Shown one piece after another: positions 34,675 through 42,929 of a stretch of DNA of 64,000 bases. A program made the position numbers and the translations under genes. Source of the DNA: Gemmobacter sp. (GTDB taxonomy: Bacteria > Pseudomonadota > Alphaproteobacteria > Rhodobacterales > Rhodobacteraceae); assembly GCF_034676705.1 (NCBI RefSeq), contig NZ_JAUCBS010000013.1:260501-324500 (forward strand), written 5' to 3'. Position 1 is the first letter of the stretch. The number at the start of each line of letters is the position of its first letter. Below the pieces are notes generated by a model, which had not been told where the DNA came from, ran no database searches, and was given only the letters and a program-made list of their open reading frames with translations.

Positions 34675-35841
34675 CTAGTAGGACTTTGGCAGGCCCAGCA
34701 CCCGCTCGGCGATAAAGGACAGCACCAGTTGCGGACTGATCGGCGCGATGCGCGGGATCATGATTTCGCGCATGTAGCGTTCGACATGGTATTCCTTGGC
34801 ATAGCCAAAGCCGCCATGCGTCATCACCGCCTGCTGGCAGGCGTTGAACCCGGCCTCGCCCGCCAGATATTTCGCCGCATTCGCCTCGGCCCCGCAGGGC
34901 TTGCCGGTGTCATAGGCCCAGGCGGCTTTCATCACCATCAGCCAGGCCGCCTCCAGCTCGCACCAGTTTTGCGCCAGCGGGTGCTGGATGGCCTGGTTCT
35001 GGCCGATGGGGCGGTTGAAGACGACGCGATCCTTGGCATATTGCGTGGCCTTGCGCAGCGCGGCCATGCCCAGGCCCACCGCCTCGGCGGCAATCAGGAT
35101 GCGTTCGGGGTTCATCCCTTGCAGGATGTATTCGAACCCGCGCCCCTCCTCGCCGATCAGGTCATCGGCGGGGATCTGGAAATCCTCAAAGAACAGCTCG
35201 TTCGAGTCGACGCATTTGCGGCCCATCTTCTCGATCTCGCGCACCTTGATGCGGTCGCGGTCGAACCGGGTGTAGAACAGGCTGAGGCCGTGGGTGGCCT
35301 TTTTCACCTCGTCCAGCGGGGTGGTGCGGGCCAGCAGCAGGATGCGGTCGGCCACCTGCGCGGTGGAAATCCAGACCTTTTGCCCGCTGACATGATAGGT
35401 GTCGCCCCGGCGCACCGCGCGCAGCTTCAGCTGCGTGGTGTTCAGGCCGGTGTTGGGTTCGGTCACCGCGAAACAGGCCTTTTCCCGTCCCTCGGCCATC
35501 GGGCGGATCATGCGGTCCTTTTGTGCCTGGGTGCCGAACACGTCCACCGGCTTCAGCCCGAAGATGTTGATATGCACCGCCGAGGCGCCCGAAAGCCCCG
35601 CCCCGGATTCCGCGATGGTGCGCATCATGATGGCGGCTTCGGTAATCCCCAGCCCCGCACCGCCCTGTTCCTCGGCGGTGCAGATGCCCAGCCAGCCTTC
35701 CTGTGCCAGAGCATCGTAGAAATCCTGCGGAAAGCCGCCGTCGCGGTCGCGTTTCAGCCAATAGGCATCGTCGAACCTGTCGCAGATGCGGGCAATCGCG
35801 TCGCGGATGGTTTCCTGATCGGGGGTAAGGGCGAAATCCAT
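34675..35841 (-). CDS. acyl-CoA dehydrogenase
   Basis: 388 aa. MDFALTPDQETIRDAIARIC, CFAVTEPNTGLNTTQLKLRA, VSGQKVWISTAQVADRILLL, QNQAIQHPLAQNWCELEAAW and MTHGGFGYAKEYHVERYMRE are ACAD motifs. The usual YEGT segment that carries the catalytic Glu of many ACADs is replaced by IPRIAPISPQ, so the base may lie elsewhere or the enzyme differs from the common type. The ATG has GGAGG upstream. In the operon it would desaturate the CoA ester ahead of the MaoC hydratase (for example methylsuccinyl-CoA). Confidence 0.87.
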   Translation of the reverse strand: MDFALTPDQETIRDAIARICDRFDDAYWLKRDRDGGFPQDFYDALAQEGWLGICTAEEQGGAGLGITEAAIMMRTIAESGAGLSGASAVHINIFGLKPVDVFGTQAQKDRMIRPMAEGREKACFAVTEPNTGLNTTQLKLRAVRRGDTYHVSGQKVWISTAQVADRILLLARTTPLDEVKKATHGLSLFYTRFDRDRIKVREIEKMGRKCVDSNELFFEDFQIPADDLIGEEGRGFEYILQGMNPERILIAAEAVGLGMAALRKATQYAKDRVVFNRPIGQNQAIQHPLAQNWCELEAAWLMVMKAAWAYDTGKPCGAEANAAKYLAGEAGFNACQQAVMTHGGFGYAKEYHVERYMREIMIPRIAPISPQLVLSFIAERVLGLPKSY

Positions 35842-35863
35842 CTGATCCTCCGTCGGTGCCGGT

Positions 35864-37057
35864 TCAGCGCGCCAGCACAACCTTGTCGCGCACCAGCGCG
35901 TCGATTTCCGGCTGGCTCAGCCCCGCTTCGCGCAGCACCTCCAGCGTGTGTTCGGCGAAATTGGGGGCCAGCCGGGGCGGGTCCACCGGGGTGTCCGACA
36001 TGCGGACGGGGTTGGCCATGCTGACCATCGCGCCTTCGGTCGGGTGGGTGACGTGGCGAAAGAAGTTGACGGCTTGCAGATGCGGATCCTGCATGATGCT
36101 TTCGAAATCGTGCATCGCCATCACCGGCACGTCGATCCGGTCCAGCAGGGCGATCCAGTCCTCGGAGGTGCGGGTTTCGAACTTTTCCAGCAGCCAGGCA
36201 TAGACCACGTCGTAATTCCCGTTCCGGCCGCGAAAGGTGCCAAAGCGGGGGTCGTCCATCCGTTCCGGCTCGCCGATCTCGGTCAGGAAGCGGCGCCAGT
36301 GATCATCGGTGTAGATCAGCGCGCAGACATGGCCGTTGGCGGTTTTCAGCGGCCGGCGGTTCGGGGCCAGCTGCCGGGCATAGCCGCCCCGGTCCAGCGG
36401 CGGATCATAGCTGAGACCGCCCAGATGGTCCGACAGGATGAAGCTGACCATGCTTTCGAACATCGGCACGTCGACGCGCTGGCCCTTGCCGGTGGTCTGG
36501 CGCGCGACCACGGCGGCCAGGATCGCCGACAGCGCCATCAGCCCGACCACCCGGTCCGCCACGGCCGAGGGGATATAGCGCGGGTCGGCGCTGCCCGACG
36601 ACCGGAACAGATGCGCCACCGTGGCGCCGCCCTGGATCAGGTCGTCATAGGCGGGGCGGGCGGCATAGGGGCCGTCCTGGCCATAGCCGTAAAGCCCGGC
36701 ATAGATGATGCGCGGGTTGACCGCCGACACCTCCTCGAACGACAGGCCAAGCCGCGCCATGGCGGCCGGGCGCACGTTGTAGACCAGAACATCCGCATCC
36801 TTGCACAGCCGCAGCAGCAGCGCCTTGCCCTCGGGCGACTTGAGGTTGATCGCGATCGACCGCTTGGAACGGTTGGCGTTCAGGAACATCGGCCCCATGT
36901 CCGGGTGGCGCGACGGGCCGATGGACCGGATCAGGTCGCCGGCCGGCGCCTCGACCTTGACGACATCGGCGCCGAAGTCGCCCAGGAACTGGGTTGCATA
37001 GGGGCCCATGACCACCGAAGTCAGGTCGATCACCCTAAGTCCTGCCAGCGGTCCCAT
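35864..37057 (-). CDS. CaiB/BaiF family III CoA-transferase
   Basis: 397 aa. LRVIDLTSVVMGPYATQFLG, FGADVVKVEAPAGDLIRSIG, LNANRSKRSIAINLKSPEGK and the AVADRVVG segment with the conserved Asp (~182), then TGKGQRVDVPMFESMVSF, are complete family III signatures. It transfers CoA from a thioester to a free acid. It is the first gene of the minus-strand operon ending at 29677. The ATG at 37057 has AAGGGG upstream. Together with the Cat1-type enzyme it gives this operon two independent CoA-activation routes. Confidence 0.88.
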   Translation of the reverse strand: MGPLAGLRVIDLTSVVMGPYATQFLGDFGADVVKVEAPAGDLIRSIGPSRHPDMGPMFLNANRSKRSIAINLKSPEGKALLLRLCKDADVLVYNVRPAAMARLGLSFEEVSAVNPRIIYAGLYGYGQDGPYAARPAYDDLIQGGATVAHLFRSSGSADPRYIPSAVADRVVGLMALSAILAAVVARQTTGKGQRVDVPMFESMVSFILSDHLGGLSYDPPLDRGGYARQLAPNRRPLKTANGHVCALIYTDDHWRRFLTEIGEPERMDDPRFGTFRGRNGNYDVVYAWLLEKFETRTSEDWIALLDRIDVPVMAMHDFESIMQDPHLQAVNFFRHVTHPTEGAMVSMANPVRMSDTPVDPPRLAPNFAEHTLEVLREAGLSQPEIDALVRDKVVLAR

Positions 37058-37528
37058 ATGGCTGCGCCCCTTGCTGTTGGTTCCGATATGTAGACTGATC
37101 ATGCACGATCTTGGATCATGCTGTAGTGCTTTGCGCAAGAGTCTGCGTGGGAAATCTTGAAAAATTGCGTGGTTTCGGCCGGGCGGGCACGGGCTGCCTG
37201 TTCGGGGCGCGAAAATCTGTCCATGGTTGTGAATGGCTGATCCGCGCCGCGATGTGGCGCCTGGGCGCGCGCCTGTCCGGCGCGTGGCTGCATATGGTTC
37301 ATAGATACGCACAATATAGTCATATATCTGCACATGTGGCGCGATATGGGGTGATCCACACAGGTCCGGGCGCCAAATCGCGCCAATTCCGTTGCAACCT
37401 GCGCAGAATCGCCGAGCGTGCCGGCATAACCCGGTTGCGGCTGCATCGGTTGTTCTTATATCTAGACAATCCGATGCTGCGGCCGCCGGCCCATCGCATC
37501 GCGGATGGCGACAGCGAAAGGGCCCCTC
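37058..37528. promoter_or_regulatory. divergent control region with repeated ATATSTRSAC-like boxes
   Basis: This 471-bp gene-free stretch lies between the CaiB operon and the second IclR gene and is AT-rich for this genome. Near-identical boxes occur at 37086-37095 (ATATGTAGAC), 37324-37333 (ATATCTGCAC) and 37458-37467 (ATATCTAGAC). GATCATGC is also repeated at 37097-37104 and 37114-37121. The first and third boxes lie about 30 and 60 bp from the flanking starts, so they are candidate IclR operators. Confidence 0.5.
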
Positions 37529-38314
37529 ATGCTTGTCAGACAGGTCGCCAACGTCCTTGATCTGCTGGAGTTCTTTGCCGAACGCGGCAAGGCTGCCAGC
37601 CTGGCCGAGGTATCGCAGCATTTCGGCTGGCCGCGGTCATCCACCTTCAACCTGCTGTCCACGCTCAGCGCGCGCGGTTTCCTGTTCGAACCCGAGGTGC
37701 GCGGCAAGTTCTACCCGACGCCGCGCTGGCTGTCGCTGGCCCAGGCCATCGTCGCGGCAGAGCCGGTGCCCGAATCGCTGCTGCGGCTGGCGCGGGATCT
37801 GGGCGAACGCACGGGCGAAACCGTCTGCGTCGGCGCGGCTGCCGGCACCAGCGTGGTGTTCCTGGAGGTGATCCAATCCTCCGCCCGGGTGCGCTACGCC
37901 GCCGAGGTCGGGCAGCGCATCCCGATTCATGCCACCGCATCCGGCCAGTCGATCATCAGCCAGTGGCCCGAGGCGCAGCGCGCCGCCCTGCTGCGCAAGG
38001 TGGTGTTCGAACGCTATGGCGTCGGCACGCCCATGAGTGTCGAGGCGGTCGAAGACCAGATCCGCGCCGGCCTGCACCGCGGCTGGTTCCGCAGCGCATC
38101 GAATTACAGCGTTGATCTGGGCGGGGTGTCGCTGCCCATCATCGAAGGGGGGCGGATCTATGCGCTGACGGTGGCCGGCCCGCTGAACCGGGTCGAGGTG
38201 ATGATGCCCGGCATCGCACGCGAGATGCACGAGGCGATCGGACGCCATTTCGGCGGAGACTACCTGAAAACCCAGGTCCACGGCCTGACCGTGCCGCCGC
38301 GCGACACGGTCTGA
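37529..38314 (+). CDS. IclR family transcriptional regulator
   Basis: 261 aa. The winged HTH is at the N-terminus (VLDLLEFFAERGKAASLAEV, FGWPRSSTFNLLSTLSARGF), and the effector domain follows (VCVGAAAGTSVVFLEVIQSS, IPIHATASGQSIISQW, GGVSLPIIEGGRIYALTVAG). I chose the ATG at 37529 because AAAGGG is upstream; an ATG eight codons earlier (37505) is also in frame. It is divergent from the CaiB-to-MFS operon and probably regulates it; its stop abuts the stop of the acyl-CoA synthetase gene on the other strand (TGATCA). Confidence 0.87.
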   Translation: MLVRQVANVLDLLEFFAERGKAASLAEVSQHFGWPRSSTFNLLSTLSARGFLFEPEVRGKFYPTPRWLSLAQAIVAAEPVPESLLRLARDLGERTGETVCVGAAAGTSVVFLEVIQSSARVRYAAEVGQRIPIHATASGQSIISQWPEAQRAALLRKVVFERYGVGTPMSVEAVEDQIRAGLHRGWFRSASNYSVDLGGVSLPIIEGGRIYALTVAGPLNRVEVMMPGIAREMHEAIGRHFGGDYLKTQVHGLTVPPRDTV

Positions 38315-39799
38315 TCAACCTTTCAGCCAGGCGCGCAGGTCGGTCTTCAGCACCTTGCCATAGCTGTTCTTGGGCAGCGCCTGCGGGAATTCATAGCGTT
38401 TCGGCCGCTTGAACCCGGCGATATTGTCGCGGCACCAGCGGTCCAGCGCTGCCGGATCGGCGGTTTCGCCGGGCACGAAGACCACAAAGGCCACCACCTG
38501 TTCGCCCCATTCGGGTTCGGGTTCGCCCACCACCGCCACCTCGAACACCGCCGGGTGGCGCAATAGCACCTCCTCGACCTCGCGCGGGTAGATGTTGGTG
38601 CCGCCCGAGATGATCACATCCTTGCTGCGATCGGTCAGATACAGGAAGCCGTCGGCATCCATATGGCCCAGATCGCCGGTATGCAGCCAGCCGCCGCGCA
38701 GCGTCTCGGCGCTCGCCTCGGGGTTCTGCCAGTAGCCCTGCATCACCGTGGGGGCCCGCACGCAGATTTCGCCGGTCTTTCCGGCAGGCAAGGGCGTGTC
38801 GTCCGGGCCAAGGATGGCCAGCTGGCACGCCCCCTGCGCCACCCCGACCGAGGCGCGGCGGTCGCGCCAGCGTGGATGCGTGGTATCGGCCACCAGGTCG
38901 CGCGACAGATACGAAATGGTCATCGGGCTTTCGCCCTGTCCATATATCTGGACAAACCTGGCGCCGAACTGGGCCAGCGCCTCGTCGATATCGGCGGCAT
39001 ACATCGGGCCACCGCCGTAGATGATGGTCCGCACCCCGCTGCCATCCCAGCCGGTTTCGCGCGCCAGGGCGATCAGCCGCTTGACCATGGTGGGGGCGGC
39101 GAACATCACCAGCCCGCCCAGCGACCGGGCCAGTTCCCGGATCTCGGCGCTGTCGAACCCGCGTGAGACGGGCACCACATGCGCCCCCGCAGCCCGCAGT
39201 TGTGCAAACATGTACAGCCCCGCGCCATGCGACATCGGCGCGGCATAGAGCATGTGGTCGCCCTGCTGCGGCCGGTCCACATCGGTGGCATAGGACAGCG
39301 ACATCTGGACCAGATTGTCGTGGCTCAGCATCACGCCCTTGGGCCGCCCCGTGGTGCCCGAGGTGTAGAACAGCCAGGCCGGATCGCCCCCTTCACGCGG
39401 CAGCGGGGGGGCGATCGGCGCGCCGGCAGGGGCGGGGGCGGCAAGGGCCAGTTCGGCCCGGCCGGCAAAGCTGTGGCCGTCATCGGTGAACACCAGCGTG
39501 GCGCCGGAATGGTCCAGGATCCAGTCCGCCTCGCGCGGGTGCAGCTTGTGGTTCACCGGCACCACCACGCCGCCCACCCACCAGATGGCATGCAGCGCGG
39601 CGATGTAGTCCGGCGCGTTCCTGGCAAAGATCGCCACCCGGTCGCCCGGCCCGATCCCGCGTGCCGCCAGATCGGCCGCGCGGTCGCAGACCTGCTGCAA
39701 CAGGCTGGCATAATCGTGTTTCAGCGTATCGCCATCGAAGATGGCAGGGCGCAGCGGCCAGGACCGCGCGGTCTGGAGCAGCCAGTTGGCAATGGTCAT
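38315..39799 (-). CDS. acyl-CoA synthetase (AMP-dependent ligase)
   Basis: 494 aa, ANL superfamily. FYTSGTTGRPKGVMLSHDNL is the P-loop (A3), IYGQGESPMTIS is A5, GGWLHTGDLGHMDADGFLYL is A7, and the last Lys in LPKNSYGKVLKTDLRAWL is the adenylation lysine. It forms acyl-CoA from a free carboxylic acid via acyl-AMP. It is followed by nothing on its strand and preceded by the thiolase with a 9-bp gap, so the two form a short operon. Substrate not determined. Confidence 0.9.
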   Translation of the reverse strand: MTIANWLLQTARSWPLRPAIFDGDTLKHDYASLLQQVCDRAADLAARGIGPGDRVAIFARNAPDYIAALHAIWWVGGVVVPVNHKLHPREADWILDHSGATLVFTDDGHSFAGRAELALAAPAPAGAPIAPPLPREGGDPAWLFYTSGTTGRPKGVMLSHDNLVQMSLSYATDVDRPQQGDHMLYAAPMSHGAGLYMFAQLRAAGAHVVPVSRGFDSAEIRELARSLGGLVMFAAPTMVKRLIALARETGWDGSGVRTIIYGGGPMYAADIDEALAQFGARFVQIYGQGESPMTISYLSRDLVADTTHPRWRDRRASVGVAQGACQLAILGPDDTPLPAGKTGEICVRAPTVMQGYWQNPEASAETLRGGWLHTGDLGHMDADGFLYLTDRSKDVIISGGTNIYPREVEEVLLRHPAVFEVAVVGEPEPEWGEQVVAFVVFVPGETADPAALDRWCRDNIAGFKRPKRYEFPQALPKNSYGKVLKTDLRAWLKG

Positions 39800-39808
39800 G
39801 GCGGGGCC

Positions 39809-40969
39809 TCAGGCGCGGTCGGCCTGAAGGACGGTGGCATAGTTCGCCACCGCCGCCCCGCCCATGTTGAAGGCCAGCCCCCATTCCGCGCCCTGCCGCT
39901 GCATCTCGCCGGCCTGGCCGGTCAGCTGGCGAAACCCGATGGCGTGCATCGACACGCCGGTTGCCCCCACCGGATGCCCCTTGGCCTTCAGCCCGCCCGA
40001 CAGGTTGACCGGCGTGCGGCCATCGGCCATCACGCGCCCCTCCTCGATGGCGCGGGCGCCCTGACCCTTGGGGGCCAGCCCCATCGCCTCGTAGGTCAGC
40101 AGTTCGGCCGAGGTGAAGCAATCATGCACCTCGGCAAAATCCAGATCGTCCACCCCGATGCCCGCTGTGGCATAGGCGGCGCGGATGGCGCGTTCTGGCC
40201 CCTCGAACGCCACGAAATCGCGCCGCGACATCGGCAGGTAGTCCGACACATGTTCCGCCGCCGCGATCCGCACCCGGCGGGGGGCCGATGCCGCATCGCC
40301 CGACAGCACGATGGCCGCCGCGCCATCGGTGACCAGCGAACAATCCGACAGCCGCAGGGGCGGGGCGATCAGGGGGTTCTTCTCGCTGACCTCGCGGCAG
40401 AAATCATAGGGGAACGGCTTGTGCATCTGCGCCAGCGGATTTTTCATCGCATTGGCGTGGTTCTTGGCAGCGATGCGGGCCATGGCGTCCAGCGGGTTGC
40501 TGTAACGGTCGGCATAGGTTTGCGCGGCAATGGCGAACACCTGCGGAAAGCTCAGCGCCGCCTCGGCCGGGTCGTTCTGGTAGCCGGCGCCGGCCAGCGC
40601 GGCCGTCACGTCGGGGGTGGACCGATGGGTCATCTTTTCGGCGCCCACCACCAGCACATGGCGCGCCTTGCCTGCGAGGATCTGGTTGATCCCGGCATGG
40701 ATCGCCGCCGCGCCCGAGGCGCAGGCATTTTCGCACCGCGCCGCCGGCTTGAACCGCAGCGCCGGATGCGCCTGATGGATCAGCGAGGCGGCAAAGCCAT
40801 CGGTCACCAGGCCCGAGTTGAAATGGCCCAGGAACACCGCGTCGATGTCGGCGGGGTCCAGCCCGGATTCGGCAATCGCCTCTTGCGCGGCGGCAACGAT
40901 CAGCTGTTCCAGCGTGTCGGCCAGCCGGCCAAAGCGGGTATGCCCGCTGCCGATGATGTGGATGTCCAT
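39809..40969 (-). CDS. thiolase family protein (acetyl-CoA acetyltransferase/SCP-x type)
   Basis: 386 aa. The nucleophile Cys lies in ENACASGAAAIHAGI (~85-90), and the second-half motifs are FAEVHDCFTSAELLTYEAMG and KAKGHPVGATGVSMHAIGF. The absence of the last C-x-G motif (GAEWGLAFNMGGAAVANYAT instead) places it with SCP-x/thiolase-like enzymes rather than FadA. It cleaves or condenses a 3-oxoacyl-CoA. The ATG at 40969 has GAGGACA upstream. First gene of a two-gene unit with the synthetase, opposite the PAS-LuxR regulator. Confidence 0.88.
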   Translation of the reverse strand: MDIHIIGSGHTRFGRLADTLEQLIVAAAQEAIAESGLDPADIDAVFLGHFNSGLVTDGFAASLIHQAHPALRFKPAARCENACASGAAAIHAGINQILAGKARHVLVVGAEKMTHRSTPDVTAALAGAGYQNDPAEAALSFPQVFAIAAQTYADRYSNPLDAMARIAAKNHANAMKNPLAQMHKPFPYDFCREVSEKNPLIAPPLRLSDCSLVTDGAAAIVLSGDAASAPRRVRIAAAEHVSDYLPMSRRDFVAFEGPERAIRAAYATAGIGVDDLDFAEVHDCFTSAELLTYEAMGLAPKGQGARAIEEGRVMADGRTPVNLSGGLKAKGHPVGATGVSMHAIGFRQLTGQAGEMQRQGAEWGLAFNMGGAAVANYATVLQADRA

Positions 40970-41020
40970 GACGTGTCCTCCCTACGCCCCAGAATGGCGC
41001 GGCGGGGGGCTTGGCGGAAT

Positions 41021-41034
41021 ACGGGAAAACCCGT
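41021..41034. promoter_or_regulatory. ACGGG-AAAA-CCCGT palindrome in divergent region
   Basis: A perfect 5-bp-arm inverted repeat with an AAAA centre, 33 bp upstream of the PAS-LuxR start and 52 bp from the thiolase start. CGTAGAAA is repeated at 41032-41039 and 41044-41051. A candidate binding site for the adjacent regulator. Confidence 0.55.
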
Positions 41035-41066
41035 AGAAAGACACGTAGAAAACCCTTAGGCATTGC

Positions 41067-41618
41067 ATGACTGATCCCGATCTGGCCCGGCTTGGCTTTC
41101 ACGAGGCGCCGGTGGCGCTGCTGATCCTGTCGCATCGCCGAATCCAGCAGGTGAATGCCGAATTCGAGGGGCTGTTCGGCTGGCCGCAGGCCGAGCTGGA
41201 GGGGCAGTCGGTGCGGCTCCTGTATCCGTCCAGCGTGGATTACGAAAAGACCGGCAGCCGCTGGGCGCGTCGGCTGGCGGGCCAGCAGCGGCACGAGGAT
41301 GAACGCTTCATGCGCCGGGCCGATGGCCGCACGGTCTGGATGCGCACCCGTGGCCGCACCCTGACCCCGGACGAACCGTTCCGCCTGACGCTGTGGGCCT
41401 TTGACCCGGTGCAGGACCGCATGTCGGACACCGGCGCGCTGACGCTGCGCGAACGCGAGGTGGCGCGGCATGTGGTCAGCGGGCTGACCAGCAAGGAAAT
41501 CGGCCAGGCGCTGGGCATTTCGCCCCGCACGGTCGAGGTGCATCGCGCCGCGCTGATGCGCAAGCTGGGGGTGGGCCGCGCGGCCGAACTGGTGGCGCGG
41601 CTGACCGGGCGGGGGTAG
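41067..41618 (+). CDS. PAS domain LuxR-type transcriptional regulator
   Basis: 183 aa. Residues ~8-115 form a PAS domain (VALLILSHRRIQQVNAEFEG, FGWPQAELEGQSVRLLYP, then a PAC-like RRADGRTVWMRTRGRTL); residues ~125-183 form a LuxR/FixJ HTH (LTLREREVARHVVSGLTSKE, IGQALGISPRTVEVHRAALM). There is no receiver domain, so the PAS part may bind a small molecule directly. It is divergent from the thiolase/synthetase pair and likely regulates it; short LuxR-PAS proteins are often found next to alcohol or fatty acid oxidation genes. Confidence 0.85.
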   Translation: MTDPDLARLGFHEAPVALLILSHRRIQQVNAEFEGLFGWPQAELEGQSVRLLYPSSVDYEKTGSRWARRLAGQQRHEDERFMRRADGRTVWMRTRGRTLTPDEPFRLTLWAFDPVQDRMSDTGALTLREREVARHVVSGLTSKEIGQALGISPRTVEVHRAALMRKLGVGRAAELVARLTGRG

Positions 41619-41625
41619 CTACCCC
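41612..41625. terminator. perfect 14-bp palindrome spanning two convergent stop codons
   Basis: GGGGTAGCTACCCC; its centre joins TAG of the LuxR gene (41616-41618) to CTA, the reverse-strand stop of the next gene (41619-41621). It may act as a compact bidirectional terminator, although no T-run follows. Confidence 0.45.
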
Positions 41626-42833
41626 GAAGCGCCCGCCATCAGGGCCGCCAGCCGCGCCGCCTGTTGCCCCACATCATGCCGGGCCAGCACCCGCGCGCGG
41701 CCCGCCGTGCCCATCGCGGCCAACTGTTCGGGCGGCGTCGCGGCCAGCGCCAGCATGGCATCGGCCAGCCCGGCGGCATCACCCGCCGGCACCAGCCAGC
41801 CGGTTTCGCCGGGCAGCACCAGTTCGGGAACCCCGGCAATGCTGGTGGCCAGCACGGGGCGGGCGGCGGCCATCGCCTCCATCACCACCATGGGCAGGCC
41901 TTCGGCGAAACTGGGCAGCACCAGCGCATGGGCGGCGGCCAGTTCGGCGCGCACCCCGGCCTCGTCCAGCCAGCCGGTCAGGCGAACATGGGCGTCAAGG
42001 CCATGGGCCGCAATCGCGGCCTGAATCGGCGCGCGCAATTCGCCATCGCCCACCAGTGTCAGATGCAGCCCCGGCGCCCGGGCGACCGCCAGCGCCAGCG
42101 CCTCGATCAGCAGAAGCTGGCCCTTTTGTTCCGACAACCGCCCGATGGCCACCATGCGGCCGCTGCCGGGGGGCAGGGGCGCGGGGGTGGCAAAGCGGGC
42201 CGGGTCGATCCCGCAATGCACCACCTGCAATCGTGGCCAGTCGGCGAAATCGGCCCAACGCATCAGCTGGCTGCGCCCAAAGCTGGAAATGGCGACGGTA
42301 AAGGCCGCGTGGCGCATCTTTTCCCCCAGCGACAGCGCGCGGGGGGCATCGAATTCCTCGGGGCCATGCACGGTGAAACTGTAGGGGATGCCCGAGATCA
42401 CATGCGCCAGCAGCGCCACGGTGGCGGAATTGGTGCCGAAATGGGCGTGGATATGGTCCACCCCGGCCGCATGGGCATGGCGGGCGACATAGGCGGCTTC
42501 GGCCAGATAGATCAGGTGCCGCAGCACGCCCCCCGTGCCCGGCACCCCGCCGCGCCCGCGCCGCCCGCAGGCGATGGCCAGTTTCAGCGCCTGCACCATC
42601 GGCGCCCGCGGCGCCTGAAGACAGGCGCGCAGCAGGGCGCCGCCGCCCTGATCCAGCACGCGCAGGGTGGCCGCCGCCTCGGCCCGGTCGTCGGGATCGA
42701 CCAGGGGCGCGGTATCGGCCCGCATCGCCAGACGGATCACCTGATGGCCCTGCGCCTCCAGCGCGCGGATCTCGCGCCGGATGAAGCTGTGCGAGGGGCG
42801 GGGATAGGTGTTGACGACATAGGCGATCTTCAT
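41619..42833 (-). CDS. family 1 (GT4-like) glycosyltransferase
   Basis: 404 aa GT-B protein. MKIAYVVNTYPRPSHSFIRR is the N-terminal domain entry (as in WaaG/colanic-acid transferases), followed by DHIHAHFGTNSATVALLAHV, GRMVAIGRLSEQKGQLLLIE, LHLTLVGDGELRAPIQAAI and FAEGLPMVVMEAMAAARPVL (the E-x7-E motif). It transfers sugar from a nucleotide donor to a lipid or glycan. The ATG at 42833 matches the family N-terminus. It is divergent from the glycerophosphodiesterase and not part of the main polysaccharide locus. Acceptor unknown. Confidence 0.87.
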   Translation of the reverse strand: MKIAYVVNTYPRPSHSFIRREIRALEAQGHQVIRLAMRADTAPLVDPDDRAEAAATLRVLDQGGGALLRACLQAPRAPMVQALKLAIACGRRGRGGVPGTGGVLRHLIYLAEAAYVARHAHAAGVDHIHAHFGTNSATVALLAHVISGIPYSFTVHGPEEFDAPRALSLGEKMRHAAFTVAISSFGRSQLMRWADFADWPRLQVVHCGIDPARFATPAPLPPGSGRMVAIGRLSEQKGQLLLIEALALAVARAPGLHLTLVGDGELRAPIQAAIAAHGLDAHVRLTGWLDEAGVRAELAAAHALVLPSFAEGLPMVVMEAMAAARPVLATSIAGVPELVLPGETGWLVPAGDAAGLADAMLALAATPPEQLAAMGTAGRARVLARHDVGQQAARLAALMAGASG

Positions 42834-42929
42834 GGCCGCTCCGGTTTGCCCGGGCGGACCATAGCGGTGGCGGGGGCGGTATGCCAAGCGCCCCCTCGAC
42901 AGACGCGGTGTATCGGGCATCATGGCGGC

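Noticed and set aside
29677..37057. Ethylmalonyl-CoA pathway genes
   Set aside because: MaoC and CitE-like proteins also occur there, but crotonyl-CoA carboxylase/reductase and the mutases are absent, and the CoA-transferases fit free-acid degradation better.
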